Source: Rotaria macrura (lineage: Eukaryota; Rotifera; Eurotatoria; Philodinida; Philodinidae). Taken from it: a stretch of DNA of 64,000 nucleotides. Shown here piece by piece: positions 17,601 to 29,874 of this stretch. The notes beneath the pieces are model-generated. The model did no database searches. It had not been told where the DNA came from and was given only the letters and a program-made list of their open reading frames with translations. The first letter of the stretch is position 1; each line of letters starts with the position of its first letter. The position numbers and the translations under genes are program-made. The stretch is from contig OENT01000275.1 in NCBI GenBank assembly GCA_900239685.1, positions 62,001 to 126,000 of the forward strand, in the 5' to 3' direction.

Positions 17601-20600
17601 NNNNNNNNNNNNNNNNNNNNNNNNNNNNNNNNNNNNNNNNNNNNNNNNNNNNNNNNNNNNNNNNNNNNNNNNNNNNNNNNNNNNNNNNNNNNNNNNNNNN
17701 NNNNNNNNNNTACTTCTCTCGAACAAAAACTGACACATAACTTCTAAACTCATATTCTGAAAGAACACGAAATTCTGCTTCTAACCCATAGATTTTGACT
17801 CGTCTGAAATATTTTCGAGTGGACCAAAAAGAAACAAACATTTTGTGCCAAAACTTTCCGACCACCCGTTATAAGGCTGATAGAACGTTTTTGAAAGAAA
17901 CTATGAATAGAATCATATTCTGGGAATAGTATTTCAAATAGGATGTTTAATAGCATGAGCTACGATATCACCCACAAATATTTTCATTAATTAAAATAAA
18001 TCTTTTATATTGTCGAGTTCGAATTTTTTTTCTTTAAAATATTAAAAGTTTAAAATCGAGTACAAACTATGAGCTATAGTCAACATATCGATAATAAAAT
18101 TGTATTTCGTCAACAGAAAACATACATTAGTATTCTTGATTTTATCAAAGATTCGCTTAGAAGATATAGAACTCATATTATTGCTATAGTCTTTTCCATA
18201 AGAACTTGATTTAATAGAACAATGAATATTAATTTTTATGACAAATTAGAAATCTTGACAAAAAGTTGCTATCATCTATTCGATAGGTTATCTCATAAGC
18301 TGATTTCAAGAGATAAAAACATCAAATTTTTCTGAAAATCCAGCAAATTTCATGTATCATCAAAATCGACTTATTACCAACGAGTTTTTCGTTTTCCAGT
18401 CGATAAAAATTCCAATCAAGATATGGATGCATCGAAATTCTTTTCCTAGTAACTTTTAACCCGATTCTCGCCCGTAACAACATCACCTAAATAAAACTAT
18501 GTTAACAGGGCTCCAACTGAATAGATATACGCATGCTTATTTAACAATAATATTGTATTTCAGAATTGTCAATATTTCATTGCAGATTACTCAACAATAT
18601 GCTTTATCGATTCATATCAACCAGAATACATCATGGCTGCCGATAAAATTCTTGCCGAGCTTGCTAAACACTATGTAGAAGATTTACCACCGGTAAGCAT
18701 AACATTTTTATTTTAGATGTATGCATATGTATATATATATATATATATATTCAATCATGTATTACATATTATTGTTTTTCGTTTTTGCTAAAAACAACAG
18801 AGTACAGGTGATTTGTCATCAGATCTTGTTCATACGTCATTAAATGAATTCGAAAATGATCCTATACTTGATAAATCAACGATCAATCAAATTCGTACAA
18901 CTCAACCAGATAGTCCGTTGGCACGTGCTTACGATGCATTTGATCAAGCTCGTTACACAGATATACCATCACTATGTACACAAGAAATTGAAAACAATAC
19001 AGACTCGCCATATACAGCTCAAGCATTACTACTTCGTGGTTCATTTTATTTACTTATGGGTAATTATGAGGAAGCAGTAGCTGATTTTGATGCAGTGGTT
19101 ATTAATCGAAATTCTACAGAACAGGTTTAGGAAAAAAAAACAGTTCGTTTTTTTAAATATCTTAGCTTTATTATTTGCTATTTTAGATGAAAATAAATGC
19201 AGAATTAAAACGAGCTAATACTAAAATCCATCAACGTGATATAGAAGGTGCTTTGAATCAATATGAACAATCTATTAAAAATCATCCAAATGAATGTTCA
19301 CCGTATGTTCATCGTGGAATGGTGTGTTGCATAAAACCTATTATTATTATCATTCTCGAGATTCTACACGAGTTTCTTATTTATTCTGTAGCTAAAAACA
19401 TTAATGGAACTTTATCATGAAGCTCATGATGATTTTATCGAAGCATTACGCATATCACCAACAAATCTTCGTGCTACATATCAAAAATTAATTAGTGATG
19501 CTAAAATTGGAGCTAAAGAAAATCGACCGGGACGTGTTGAACAAGCATTGAGTAGTTTCGAAGAATATTATGACACATGTAAACAAGACATATGTTTTGC
19601 ACTTTCAATAACGTCTGTAAATATGCATATATATTGAATGTATAAAAATTACAAATTAAATGAACATATCTATTTCATTTTAGTGTTACTTGGATAGTGA
19701 CAGAAAAGATCAAGCACTTGAATATTTAAATAAATTTCTTATAGAAATTCCATCCAATCCAACACTAATGGCACTTAAAGCGTATGTAAAATTAGAATAT
19801 AACTCTATATTTTTCAATGTTACTTGACTAAAACAATGAATATGAGCATTCATATATGTAATGTTATTTGCATGAAAATATTTCCCCTTATGTAAATTTG
19901 ACCGTTCGCTAATTATTTATTGAATGCATACGGTAGGTTGATGGAACAAATGACATCATCTATCTATCGACATGTTCATTCTGTGACATAGAATCTGAAT
20001 ATATATTTGTGTAAATATATATATATATATATATCATATTCGTTTGAAGAAATCTTTCCGAATAAGTCGACATAAATATAGACCTAGTTGTATAATGAAT
20101 ACTTACAATATGGTTCTATATTAAGTAAATAGGAGAGGAAACCTTCTTTGATATTAAATTAACTTGTTAAAAGCGAAACATCGATAATTATGCATTTGAA
20201 CTCTTTTGATCTTTTATTTATGTAAGTATTCTATGAATCGTGGTTAGATACCGAATAAGTTTTTTTTTTCAAAGCGTACCTTACACTCCGTTAAACAATT
20301 CATTCTAGCTTGAATTCCTATGAATTCTATCAAAATGTGTAATGCATCCATTATGGATTAAAGTTTCGCCTTTTATCCTGACATTTTCAGAAGATATTCA
20401 TCGGATCAAGGTTAAAAAATAACAAAGGAAATTCTCTGTAGACCGTCATTTTATAAATTTAATTTATTTCAACATACCGAGAATACTGTTGACGAGTTCA
20501 TTGTTTCGAAAAGCTGTCAAAAAAAATGGCCATCTATATATAGATGAGCATTATTTTCCTTATAGAGACAATGTGCAATTTAAGAGACAAACTGTATCAG

Positions 20601-22469
20601 ACATTGCAATTTCATATGTTCTTCGAAGCAGAACAAACAAAATCTTTAACGATAATAAAATTCTTTCGGGAATCCTGATTTACGATATAAAAATAAAATC
20701 TTAACCCATAGAGAGAGAAAATGATACTGTTCGTGAGCAATTTGATCGCAAAGTTTTTTCCATGTATTATTAATTAATCTGTCGTGCACATTTTAATTAC
20801 TAGTTAATAAAAGAAAATTTCCTGAAATATTTCATCTAAGAGATCGAAGAATTTCCATGATACAGATTTAAATATAGATAACATTTATTATAATCGAAAG
20901 CATTCTTATTCATTAGCTTAGAGCAAATAATTGTGAACATTTTTGACAACTCAAACGAGAAATAGGACTTTCCAAATTATCCAAAGTATTTTATACATAA
21001 CAGTGCGATTAAATATAATCATGTTTCCTTTTCATTTCAATACATCATGCTGATGTTTTAATTAAAAGCAAAAAAATTATTTAAGGATTTTTTTTTCTGT
21101 ATTCGAATGGATTAATTCATTTAACAACAATGCATAGTACTCTATTGGGCTTGATTTTTGATCTTACGAAAGAAATTGCAGCTATTGTCGATTAAGAAAA
21201 ACACACACTTGAAGCGTTTCAGAGATGATGTTCATTTGTTGTCGAAGAGAATAATAATAAGAAATCCGATTCGATTATGATCATACATGAAAAGCAAGTT
21301 TTCAAAACTAGTCGGTTAAAAAACGGAAATTCTTATTCTACATACAATTCATAGAAGAGTAATTTCTTTGTACACAAAAACATTTTATTTCTTAGTGATT
21401 TATTGCCAAGTAACAAACGAGTACTTTCATCAATAGAATATTGTTCATAGAGTTCCTCCTGTTGTTTTTTTTATCCTTCGCTCTGATGACAACTAGACAG
21501 ATGCACAAATTTTGGTGGTCGGTATTACAATAATAAAGAAACTGTCAGAGTTTCTTTGGATGGAATTTAAATGAATGCCAAAATAGTTTTCTTCAGACAG
21601 GAGGCACTAGAAAATAAAATTATCTGGATCCGGTGCACTAGAAAAGCATTTGCCGGAACCAGGTGCACTTAAAAAAGAACTTATCGACATCAAAATCCTC
21701 GACCAAACATACTTCTAATAATCGCTGAAGAAGCCTGCTCATGTATTTTTCCTTAATAATAAGTTTAATTATTTTTGTAATCCTATGTAGTATTTTGATT
21801 ATTCGTATGAACAGAGGAAATAGTTTCTTTTCTTTTTAAATTAAATTCTGCGAGAGCACGAAGTATTTGATTGACAGATATTCAATTGGGTTCTTTTTCA
21901 TCGTAGAGTCATCTTAACCTTCACATGTTTCTACTGATGATTTCAAAAGAATTTTAAAACATGATTGATTTAGTCAAACGTATTCTAGAAAGTATATAGT
22001 TCCTCAAATCGTTATTTTAATCACTCAAAAGTTTCAGGGAAAATTATTTACCTATGTCTTATTATTGGTCGTTTAGTAATTGTTTATTGTCAATTGATCC
22101 GTCGAACAATTCACAGGCTGAAAAACTTTATACAGAAGCACTCGAAATCGATCCGTCGAATGAGAATGTTTTGACCATGTTTGCTATCTTTAAATGCAAT
22201 CAGTATGTAACCCTTCGATTGAATTATATCTATGAGAACAAAACAAGTTTTTCTTTTCTATTAGAAATCAATTTGAAGAAGCTGCAAGTTTATATGAACG
22301 TGCAATGAAATCTACACGCGGTAAAGACAAACTATCGCAATATGCTGCCTTGGTTTATGCAATCCGTGCACAAGGTCGAGCCATTAAACGTCTTAATCTT
22401 AACTTCCCTGGAGGCTTTCCCCCAGGTGGTCCTTTACCTAGTTGGATTGGTGGTGGTGGTATGGGTTAA
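14639..22469 (+). CDS. TOMM70: Mitochondrial import receptor TOM70
   Basis: Outer-membrane receptor that takes Hsp70/Hsp90-bound preproteins, especially carriers, into the TOM complex. Exons: 14639-14899, 15382-15472, 15524-15606, 15669-15795, 18586-18692, 18801-19124, 19187-19321, 19392-19616, 19684-19781, 22038-22202, 22265-22469; 1821 nt, 606 aa (human 608). An N-terminal membrane anchor (WALIIGVPTAVCVAAYVVYR) is followed by a basic linker, then the TPR clamp (KNVGNQKYREKKFNEAIEAY, FYQNRAATW, KYIKCIQRRARAAE) with the Asn/Lys/Arg pattern expected for binding the chaperone EEVD tail. The C-terminal TPRs include ALLLRGSFYLLMGNYEEAVA and AEKLYTEALEIDPSNENVL. The tail is Gly/Pro-rich (PGGFPPGGPLPSWIGGGG). 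Introns 1, 4 and 9 are long (0.48, 2.8 and 2.3 kb); 1 and 4 contain transposon-like palindromes. Exon 10 is the least conserved assignment. Confidence 0.93.
15019..15359. mobile_element. Foldback MITE in TOM70 intron 1
   Basis: The whole 341-bp unit is an imperfect palindrome. The left end (CACTGTTAAAAATAGGGG) pairs with the complement of the right end (TACGGCAAAAAATAAGCG), and the inner arms pair much better: GGTATATTATAAGTTGAACT near 15107 against the complement of 15200-15240, and TAGAAAAGCG against CGCTTTTCC. A TA dinucleotide flanks both ends (15017-15018 and 15360-15361), consistent with a Tc1/mariner-type target duplication. No coding capacity. It lies wholly within the intron (14900-15381), so it should be removed by splicing. 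Confidence 0.75.
17227..17869. mobile_element. Long-TIR element with assembly gap at its centre (TOM70 intron 4)
   Basis: Two 159-bp arms (17227-17385 and 17711-17869) are inverted copies with only about three mismatches. They begin ACGGGTGGTCGGAAAGTTTT and are bounded by TA on both sides (17225-17226, 17870-17871), as expected for the Tc1/mariner superfamily. The centre is a run of N. The near-identity of the arms suggests a young element. Its true internal sequence, and whether it carries a transposase, cannot be seen here. Confidence 0.8.
17386..17710. other. Assembly gap (325 N)
   Basis: A run of 325 unknown bases placed exactly between two equal inverted arms. The true length is not knowable from this sequence. 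Confidence 0.99.
18727..18750. repeat. TA microsatellite
   Basis: (TA)n tract in TOM70 intron 5, between exons 18586-18692 and 18801-19124. Similar TA/AT tracts occur at about 20015-20034, 23776-23798, 30471-30490 and 49845-49873; a (TATC)n tract occurs near 27455-27473. Confidence 0.9.
21598..21690. repeat. Short imperfect tandem repeat (about 30 bp x 3)
   Basis: In TOM70 intron 9, three successive units share GGNGCACTAGAAAA-like starts (GAGGCACTAGAAAA, GGTGCACTAGAAAAG, GGTGCACTTAAAAAAG) followed by variable 15-base tails. Divergent and short; no sign of function. Confidence 0.6.
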
Positions 22470-25333
22470 GTCAAAAAAAAACAAGAAACCAACAAAAACA
22501 TGCAATGTGACTGTTACAATATCTTAGTTGTTTTCGATTGTATTCCTTTCTTTCAACAATGAACTGTTCTACATTTTTTTTCTTTGATACAAATGTTTCT
22601 GTTTTTTTATTTCATAAGCAACTATAAACAAGAACAAAATACATTTGATAAGCTTTGAACATGCGTGCATGTGAGCAGAGATTTGAAACATATATTACAT
22701 AGGATTGAATGATTAGTTTTGTTTTTCGTTCTCTTTTTTCCTAATGAAATGAAATAATATCATGAATAATTAAAGATTATTATATGAAGTGGAGAACGTA
22801 TCATATAATGAGCGAGAAAAAAGCGAAGAAAAGATAATCTATTAAAATTCTTTTAGTATTAAATGATAATTTTGTATAACATATTCTTTTCATCATTGAA
22901 CATAATAATTCAACAACTGAAAAGAGATGTTCCTGTACAACTTCGTATTTGCAATAAAAACTACTTCATTGTATCTCAAAGGAATTCTTCTGAAAGCATT
23001 TTTTCCTTCTAACATTAGCTTGTGATATGAATTCTATTAGAATAAGTTATTCAGGCCATCTTTCTGTCAGTTACAACAACATCGATTCTCATACAACAAC
23101 TTTTTTTTTTCATTCTACTATGTCAGTAACAGATTCTCGTGCTTTACTTTTTTTTTAAATATCAACTAAAATAGTTTGTTCTTTGCATATTGTTATTCTA
23201 CTGAGAAAAAAAACACGTCGAGAGTTTCATTACATAAATTATATTAATTCAATTTTCTATAAATTTCTATGTGAGAAAAAGTTATTCCATAAAAAATAAC
23301 ATATTTTATTATTTTTTCTCTCTTACATGTATCGGTTAAAAATAAATTATTTATGAACATAGTTCCAATGTTCAGGGAAATGAAGATCATTACTTGTGTA
23401 ACATTATTACTTCTATTTTTGTTCTCATTGTCAAAAAAAAAAGAAATCCTAAAGAACACAATTGAAAGCTTTTGGCACATTTCATACCCTTGAGATTCCT
23501 GTGCTATGCTTATAAAAATGTAAAACAACAAGGGTCATATGTTCTCAATTAACTATGAAAATCACATCATTTCTTCTCGATAAGTTTTTAGTAAGCATAC
23601 TTATTTCAGCGTTAGTTTTTGAATAAAAAATATGATAAGACGAATTTGATAACGTTGCTGGTCTTAAATGATAATAATAGATAATTCTATAGAAATGATG
23701 ATTTCTGAACTATGAACCATTCCATATGCGCTCGCTGTAATACGCTTTATGAGTTTCCGGTTGAACATCAACATGTTTATATATATATATATATATATCT
23801 GTCTTTTCTTTCCTTCACTGTCTTTTGATGCTCGCCAGGCGGAAGTGACACTATAAAGTATGACGGACGGGATGTATGCATCTACAATTCAATTGTAACA
23901 TGCGTGCAATGCGCGTTCTAAGTCGATTGAACCGGCTGAATATATCCCCATGGGAAGCTAAAAAACCAACAAATAAGCACAATAAAAACATTCCTCTTCT
24001 TCTTCTTGTTGTGCGTAAGTAAATGCGCTGTTCATAAGTATCTCTCTGGCAATCAGATAAAGTTCTAATCTATGATGCTTTAAAAATACGATCGATGCTA
24101 ATGTTAATATTCTAATATAGGCAAGGTACAGGCAATAATAATCTTAATAGTGATGATGTTCTACAGTAGTTCATATAAATAATATAGTCTTTGTTAGTGC
24201 TGTATTAAAAAAAATACATCATTAGATTTTCTTTTGATTCCCCTGACGTGATTTTTTTCAGGCGACTAGTTAATCTCGGGTCATATTCATTCTATATCAT
24301 TCTTTCTCTCACTTTTCCATTTGGGTTTAGATTTCTATGCGTTCTTTTCTTCTTGTTGTTGTTAATTTCTCTTCTATTTTGTAATTTCGAGAATGTGAAT
24401 TATGTTCATATGCCTTTGCGTGCGGTAGAATAGAGAAGCACTAGCAACAAATCCTGTTCGTTAATATCTTGTGCTACATGACATACAAGAGAATAAAAAG
24501 AAGAAGAACCGGCTTGGTAACCTCGTCATCGACCGCTGTGTCGCAGCGTTTTCTCACGCAAGAGAGTTTGGTAGTCTACTATCCTTTTCTTTCCAAGTGT
24601 CACACAACGAGATAGAGAGAAGGGAGAGCAAAAGACGACAGAAGTAGAGAAACGTAGAAAGACAAACGGTTAAATAGACGAGTTGGCAAGAACAAGAGTG
24701 CAATAGGGAAAAACAATCATTTTTATTATGATTATAATTTTTCTTTGGGTGTGTATGCGCGCACACAACTGCTCCTGTCGCTCTCTTGTCTTTATAACAT
24801 TAATGATGTTGTCTAAACGATGCGATAATGATTCTTTATTGGAGTAGGCAACCAAGTAGCTCGCACTTGTCAGTTCATACTACGAGGAACATCTTCTAGA
24901 GAAGACAAGAAAACTTTTTCATATCATCAGCCAATTGAATAATCATCGATTAAAGAATCAATGATGATTTTAATGTCTAAAGAAACAAGATATGACCGTT
25001 ATTGACAACAGGTAAAATCATAATTCATAGTTGTCTTCGTCATCGTTTTCTTCTAGCTGTTTTCTCTTTCTTCTACTACTAACTAGTTGCTTAGCATCAC
25101 TAATGACTTCGTCTTCTTTTTCTTGTGTCCCTCACTCTATGACTATGAGTTGGCGACAGTACTTGAATAGAAGAAGTTTGCTTTATTCAAGATAAGCAGA
25201 GGATAAATTATTCAATAATTATTTTTTTTGAAAGTTCTAGTATAGAAGAATTCTATTTTTTTTTGTTCTCTACGAAGATGACGACTATTACATATATTAT
25301 CTTTAACATTAACGGTATTCTTCGTCAATTATC
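22470..25333. other. Intergenic between TOM70 and the NCKX gene
   Basis: Contains the TOM70 3' UTR (an AATAAA hexamer lies near 22953) and the promoter and 5' UTR of the NCKX gene. The piece 24440-25330 is less AT-rich and pyrimidine/purine-skewed, as a 5' leader could be. No coding exon recognised on either strand. Confidence 0.5.
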
Positions 25334-27378
25334 ATGATTCGACGTCAAATTTTATTAACTATTCTTTTTGGCACAATATTTCAAATCTTTTTTTCAACAA
25401 CAAATACACTTTCAATCAATGAAACAAAACTAAATGAATTGATACCCAATAATGAAAAGAATAATAAATGTGAACTAGCATCAGTGGATCAATTTCCAGC
25501 ATTATTTTTTACCGATCAACAACGTCGTAATGGTGGTGTCCTACTCTACATTGCGCTAATACTCTATTCATTTGCAGCCATTGAAATAGTATGTGATGAT
25601 TATTTTGCATCGGCTTTAGAAAAAATAAGTTATAATTTAAATTTAACTCCGGTATGAATTTCGGTATAATTAGATGCAATATGTCATTTGTTTTGTTTCT
25701 TCTAGGATGTTGCCGGAGCTACATTTATGGCATTGGCAACGTCAGCTTCAGAATTTTTTACATCAATCGTTGGCGTTTTCTTTGTTAAATCCGACATAGC
25801 TTGTAAGTTTGAACCATAAAAATTGAATAAACATGTTACTAACAAGTCATAATTTTACTGAGAATAGGAAGATATTAACATAATCTGTCCACCTACTACA
25901 TGTAGACTAGAAAAAAAACGGAAGGAAATACTGCCTTTTCCTTTAAGATAATACCAAAGAAATTTATATAGCAAAAACCTCATTCGAAATTTAATGTCTT
26001 ATTTCTTGCTTATTATTAATTTTTTTAAGTGGGCACTATACTCGGTTCAGCTGTTTTCAATGTTCTTTTTGTTATTGCTTTATGTGCACTTATTTCAACA
26101 ACTGTATGCGAATTAGATGCATATCCAATTGTACGCGATGGTGGATTTTATTGTATTGCAGTTGTAGTTCTATTCATAATTATCTTTGATCAACGTGTGT
26201 ATTGGTATGAAGCATTAGCACTTGTTATACTCTACTTGATTTATGTGGCCATATTGAAATTTAATGATCGTTTATCACGTTTAATACATAGAAACTCACC
26301 AAATCAGACGCTTCACAAATCTGAAGAACATCATTCTGAACAATTACAAGCACTGAATGACAATGTAGAATTAGAATCAAATTTAACGACGCGTGCACGT
26401 TCAGTTTCAGAATCTGTGGCCATGAATGCAGCAAAATCAGCAACAGCAACAACAACAACAGCATTATCAATGAATAATCATTATATGAAACGACGTTCAA
26501 CATATAAACCATGTTCGAAACGTCTTAAGGATACATTAGATAATCATCAAATAGTTGCTAATGCAACAGAAATCTTTGATCCACTTAAACTGCCAACAAA
26601 AAAATATAAAATATTAAAATGGATTCTTATGTATCCAGTTCGTTTACTTATGCATATAACAATACCTGATTGTCGTAAAGAAGTTTTTCACAATTATTAT
26701 ATGCTTACATTTGTCATGTCAACTATTTGGGTAAATACTAATTATGAATAAAGATAAGTCTAGAAACTAAATTCTATTCATAAATATTCTTAGGTTGCTG
26801 GTCTTGCTTATTTTCTTGTATGGCTTGTTGTAATTGTTGGATCAACTTTAAATATTCCAGATAGTATCATGGGTTTAACAATATTGGCTGTTGGTTCGTC
26901 GATCGAAGAAATTTTTTCAGCTATAGTTATGACAAGACGTGGTCATCCGGAAATGGCTATAGCAGGCTCAATTGGCTCAAATGTATTTGATATTTTAATG
27001 GGCTTAGGTATACCATGGTTATTTCGTAATTTAATGAGATTTACATATCAACCAACACCTTATGAAGCTGTACCACTCATGGGTGATTCAGCTCTAACAG
27101 TTTTAACATCAGGTTCATCAAATGATGGAATTTTATCATCCATAAATACAAATATTCCATACTATGTTGAAATACATTCAAGAGGTTTAGTTTATTCAAC
27201 AATTGTTCTTTTTATTGCAATCATTACATTTTTATTAACATTCTTTATTAATCGATGCCGTTTAACAAAAGTTTATGGAGTTTTTCTCATTATTATTTGG
27301 TTGTCTGTCATAACATTAATGTGTCTATTTGAATTGAATATTTTTGGTCACTTTCATGCTGAACCTTGTCGAAAATGA
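25334..27378 (+). CDS. K+-dependent Na+/Ca2+ exchanger (NCKX, SLC24 family)
   Basis: Plasma- or organelle-membrane antiporter that uses the Na+ and K+ gradients to extrude Ca2+. Exons 25334-25651, 25706-25802, 26030-26730, 26794-27378; 1701 nt, 566 aa, GT-AG introns. The N-terminus has a hydrophobic leader, then TM1. Alpha-1 repeat: DVAGATFMALATSASEFFTS then GTILGSAVFNVLFVIALCAL. A cytosolic loop of about 120 residues, Ser/Thr-rich with an Ala-Thr run, separates it from the second half. Alpha-2: IPDSIMGLTILAVGSSIEEI, then GSIGSNVFDILMGLGIPWL. The NVFD motif, with the Asn and Asp tied to cation and K+ binding in NCKX2, is kept. Two spots differ from the family norm: alpha-1 has ALATSASEF where AAGSSAPEL is usual, and alpha-2 has SSIEE where TSVPD is usual. 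Closest to NCKX1-5; the exact paralogue is not resolvable. Confidence 0.92.
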
Positions 27379-28860
27379 CAAAGTAGTTATTGTTCATATT
27401 CAGAAATTTTATGTCTATGTTTGTATATGTATTGATGTTAAAGAAAAACAAATATTTTATCTATCTATCTATCTTGCAATAATACGAAGATATTATTTAT
27501 ATAAGTTCAACATAGTCTAATCAAATTAGGTATGTGTGCGATGTGAAGAGAATGCATGAAAAGGAAGAGAATATACATCCTTGTCCCTAGCCCTCACCCC
27601 CCGTCATGGCCTCCCCATTGGAATTAGAATATAATGATTATTTCTAACATTGCATATAACAATGAATACTAGACTAATGGATGTGTCACCAAAATAGCCA
27701 TGAATTGAAAAAAAAGAGCTTTTTAATGTTTCTATGTCGACAAACGGATTAAAGGAGCAAATTGCATTTACAGATACGTGAAAAGGATAAAAGAATGAAT
27801 CGCTAAAAGCCTTGTCTGATTTCTCTCATTAGTTTCAATTATTCTCAGTATATTTTTGTTTTATCTTCATGGTTTAAGTATCATCGACATTTCTGTATTG
27901 ATTCTTTTTTGAAATATTAATAAACATCATTCTGTTCAATATTAGCACATCGTTGAAATACTCCTTATGTGTATATAATTGATTCGTGGGAAGATAGAAA
28001 ACTTACACAACCATCTGAAATTCATCTAAAACTAGAAAGAAAACAAAGGAGAATCATTTCTATGTTATTTTTTTAAATTTCAACGAATTATATTTGAGTA
28101 TTGAACAAAACATGATTGTTAGACAACGCACTTGTATATGATTCAATGTGATCTAGATAGTATACAACTGATTATCATGGTTTATGATGATGGTGACCAG
28201 AAAATTCTTCACTTCTAACAATATCAATCAAGAATATTGTCGATAAGTTTATTAGTTGAAATACAGTATGATTTTGTTATTCATCTTAAAGTGGAAATGT
28301 GTATTCTATAATGCAGATTAAGATAAAAACAAAGAATAATGATGATAGCTTAACAATTGAATTGTTTATTCGCTATTAAATCAATACAATTTATTTCATT
28401 TCCTTCGTTCTTTTGTTTTTATCTAATATGGGGTGTGAATTTAATCATGCGTGCGTTGATTCTAGGCGTTTGCACAAGAGTAGGCACTTCTATCTGTTCG
28501 AGTCAATAATTAAATAGGAAATAAAAAGTGAACATGCTTGGTATTCTATACGTCATGCTAAAACTATTTTATGCCTCGAATAATAACCATGTTGAAAACT
28601 ATAGCGTGTCCAATTAGGTAGCTCATATCAAAAAGTCTTAAAAATTAATTCTATACAGATCATACATCTATGTTAATATGATTCAAAATTCTTACAAGAT
28701 TTATATTTTCTTCGTTGTGTGTTGATCATGTTAAGAAAGAAAGAAAGAAAAACACAAACAAATAAACAAAAATTTCAATATTTCATTGAAATATAACACA
28801 GAAAAACAAATTGGAAAAGATCACCCTCTCGCTTTGCTCTTATGATTTATTGAAATATAA
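27379..28860. other. Intergenic between NCKX and NAA60 (convergent genes)
   Basis: Holds the 3' flanks of two genes that converge on it. A TATC microsatellite sits near 27455-27473 and an AAGA run near 28737-28750. No coding exon recognised. Confidence 0.5.
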
Positions 28861-29874
28861 TCATATAATACGTGAGATCTGTTTACATGAGGCTGTACGT
28901 TGATAAGAGTCTGTGAGTATAAATTTAGTTTTAACAAACTGCCGTATTGTATTTATTAAATGGCAAGGATTGGTTCTTGTTAAATATATCCATAGATTTG
29001 ACAAGAAATCAGATAAAGTATACGGCGGATAACCACCTAAATAAATTCAAAAGAAAAACAAGTCAACAATCAATTTCAAAGATGTATTCTTTTTTTAGTT
29101 ACCATTAATATACCGAGCAAAACAGTATGCATCTAAATATTCATTTTTAATTAAATAATAATAGGGTAAATGTAACCGATATTGAAATAATTTCGATTGA
29201 TAAAACTTAATTGCATCCTTATTTGAAAATAAAACATGTAAAAAAATTGCTTTACAAGTATCATTTTTTGATAATATACATAATAAATTTTCTAACAATA
29301 TACTTGCTAAACCTAATCGTCGATATCTTTTTACTACGCCTAATATAAGTATATAACAAACCAATGTTGTCGATTCGAATGTTCGATGCAAGATTTCTCG
29401 ATCCTCACGACTGCAATTACCTATTGGACGTTTATGAGCTACAATTAAACCAATTATTTCTCCTGTAGTAGTATCACATGCTGCCAATGCAAAATATTTC
29501 TTATTTTGTACTATATCATCATACCATTTGTCTGGATATTCAACCGGAAACCAATCATGACAAAGAGATTTTACTTCAGCTTGATCACCAGGACGTAAAA
29601 AACGAAATGCTATTGGTAGATTATTATTTGGTAAGATTTGAAATGATTCTTTATAATCGACATCCAAATCAATCGGTAGTACGAACGATGTTTGCATGCG
29701 ACGACGATTTCGATGACAATGTTTGCGATAAAGCAATTGAATGAACTTCGTATCTTTAAAAACAGACAATAAGCCACGTATTTCAATTATTCTTACGAGA
29801 ATCATGATATGAAACTGAGGTTTTTTCTTTATTTTATAAAGTGATCGCAAGGTATCCTTGATTATTTCTGTCAT
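28861..29874 (-). CDS. NAA60: N-alpha-acetyltransferase 60 (NAA60/HAT4)
   Basis: GNAT enzyme that acetylates N-termini of transmembrane proteins on the cytosolic face of the Golgi. Two exons: 29874-29103 and 29036-28861, joined across a 66-nt intron at ING|G; 315 aa. The family signature is clear: LCHDWFPVEYPDKWYDDI, NKKYFALAA, the acetyl-CoA loop ILGVVKRYRRLGLASILLEN, KAIFLHVLFSNKDAIKFY, LPYYY and YINGGYPPYTLSDFLSNLW. The second exon supplies the C-terminal amphipathic region that anchors the human enzyme to Golgi membrane; ending at the stop just after exon 1 would wrongly drop it. The start is uncertain: the first ATG (29874) adds a basic, hydrophobic 59-residue leader absent from the human 242-aa protein, while the ATG at 29697 would give 256 aa, close to the family length. 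Confidence 0.92.

Noticed and set aside
17231-17865. Long reading frames on both strands through the gap
   Set aside because: They exist only because N bases carry no stops; the real parts are translations of the inverted arms.
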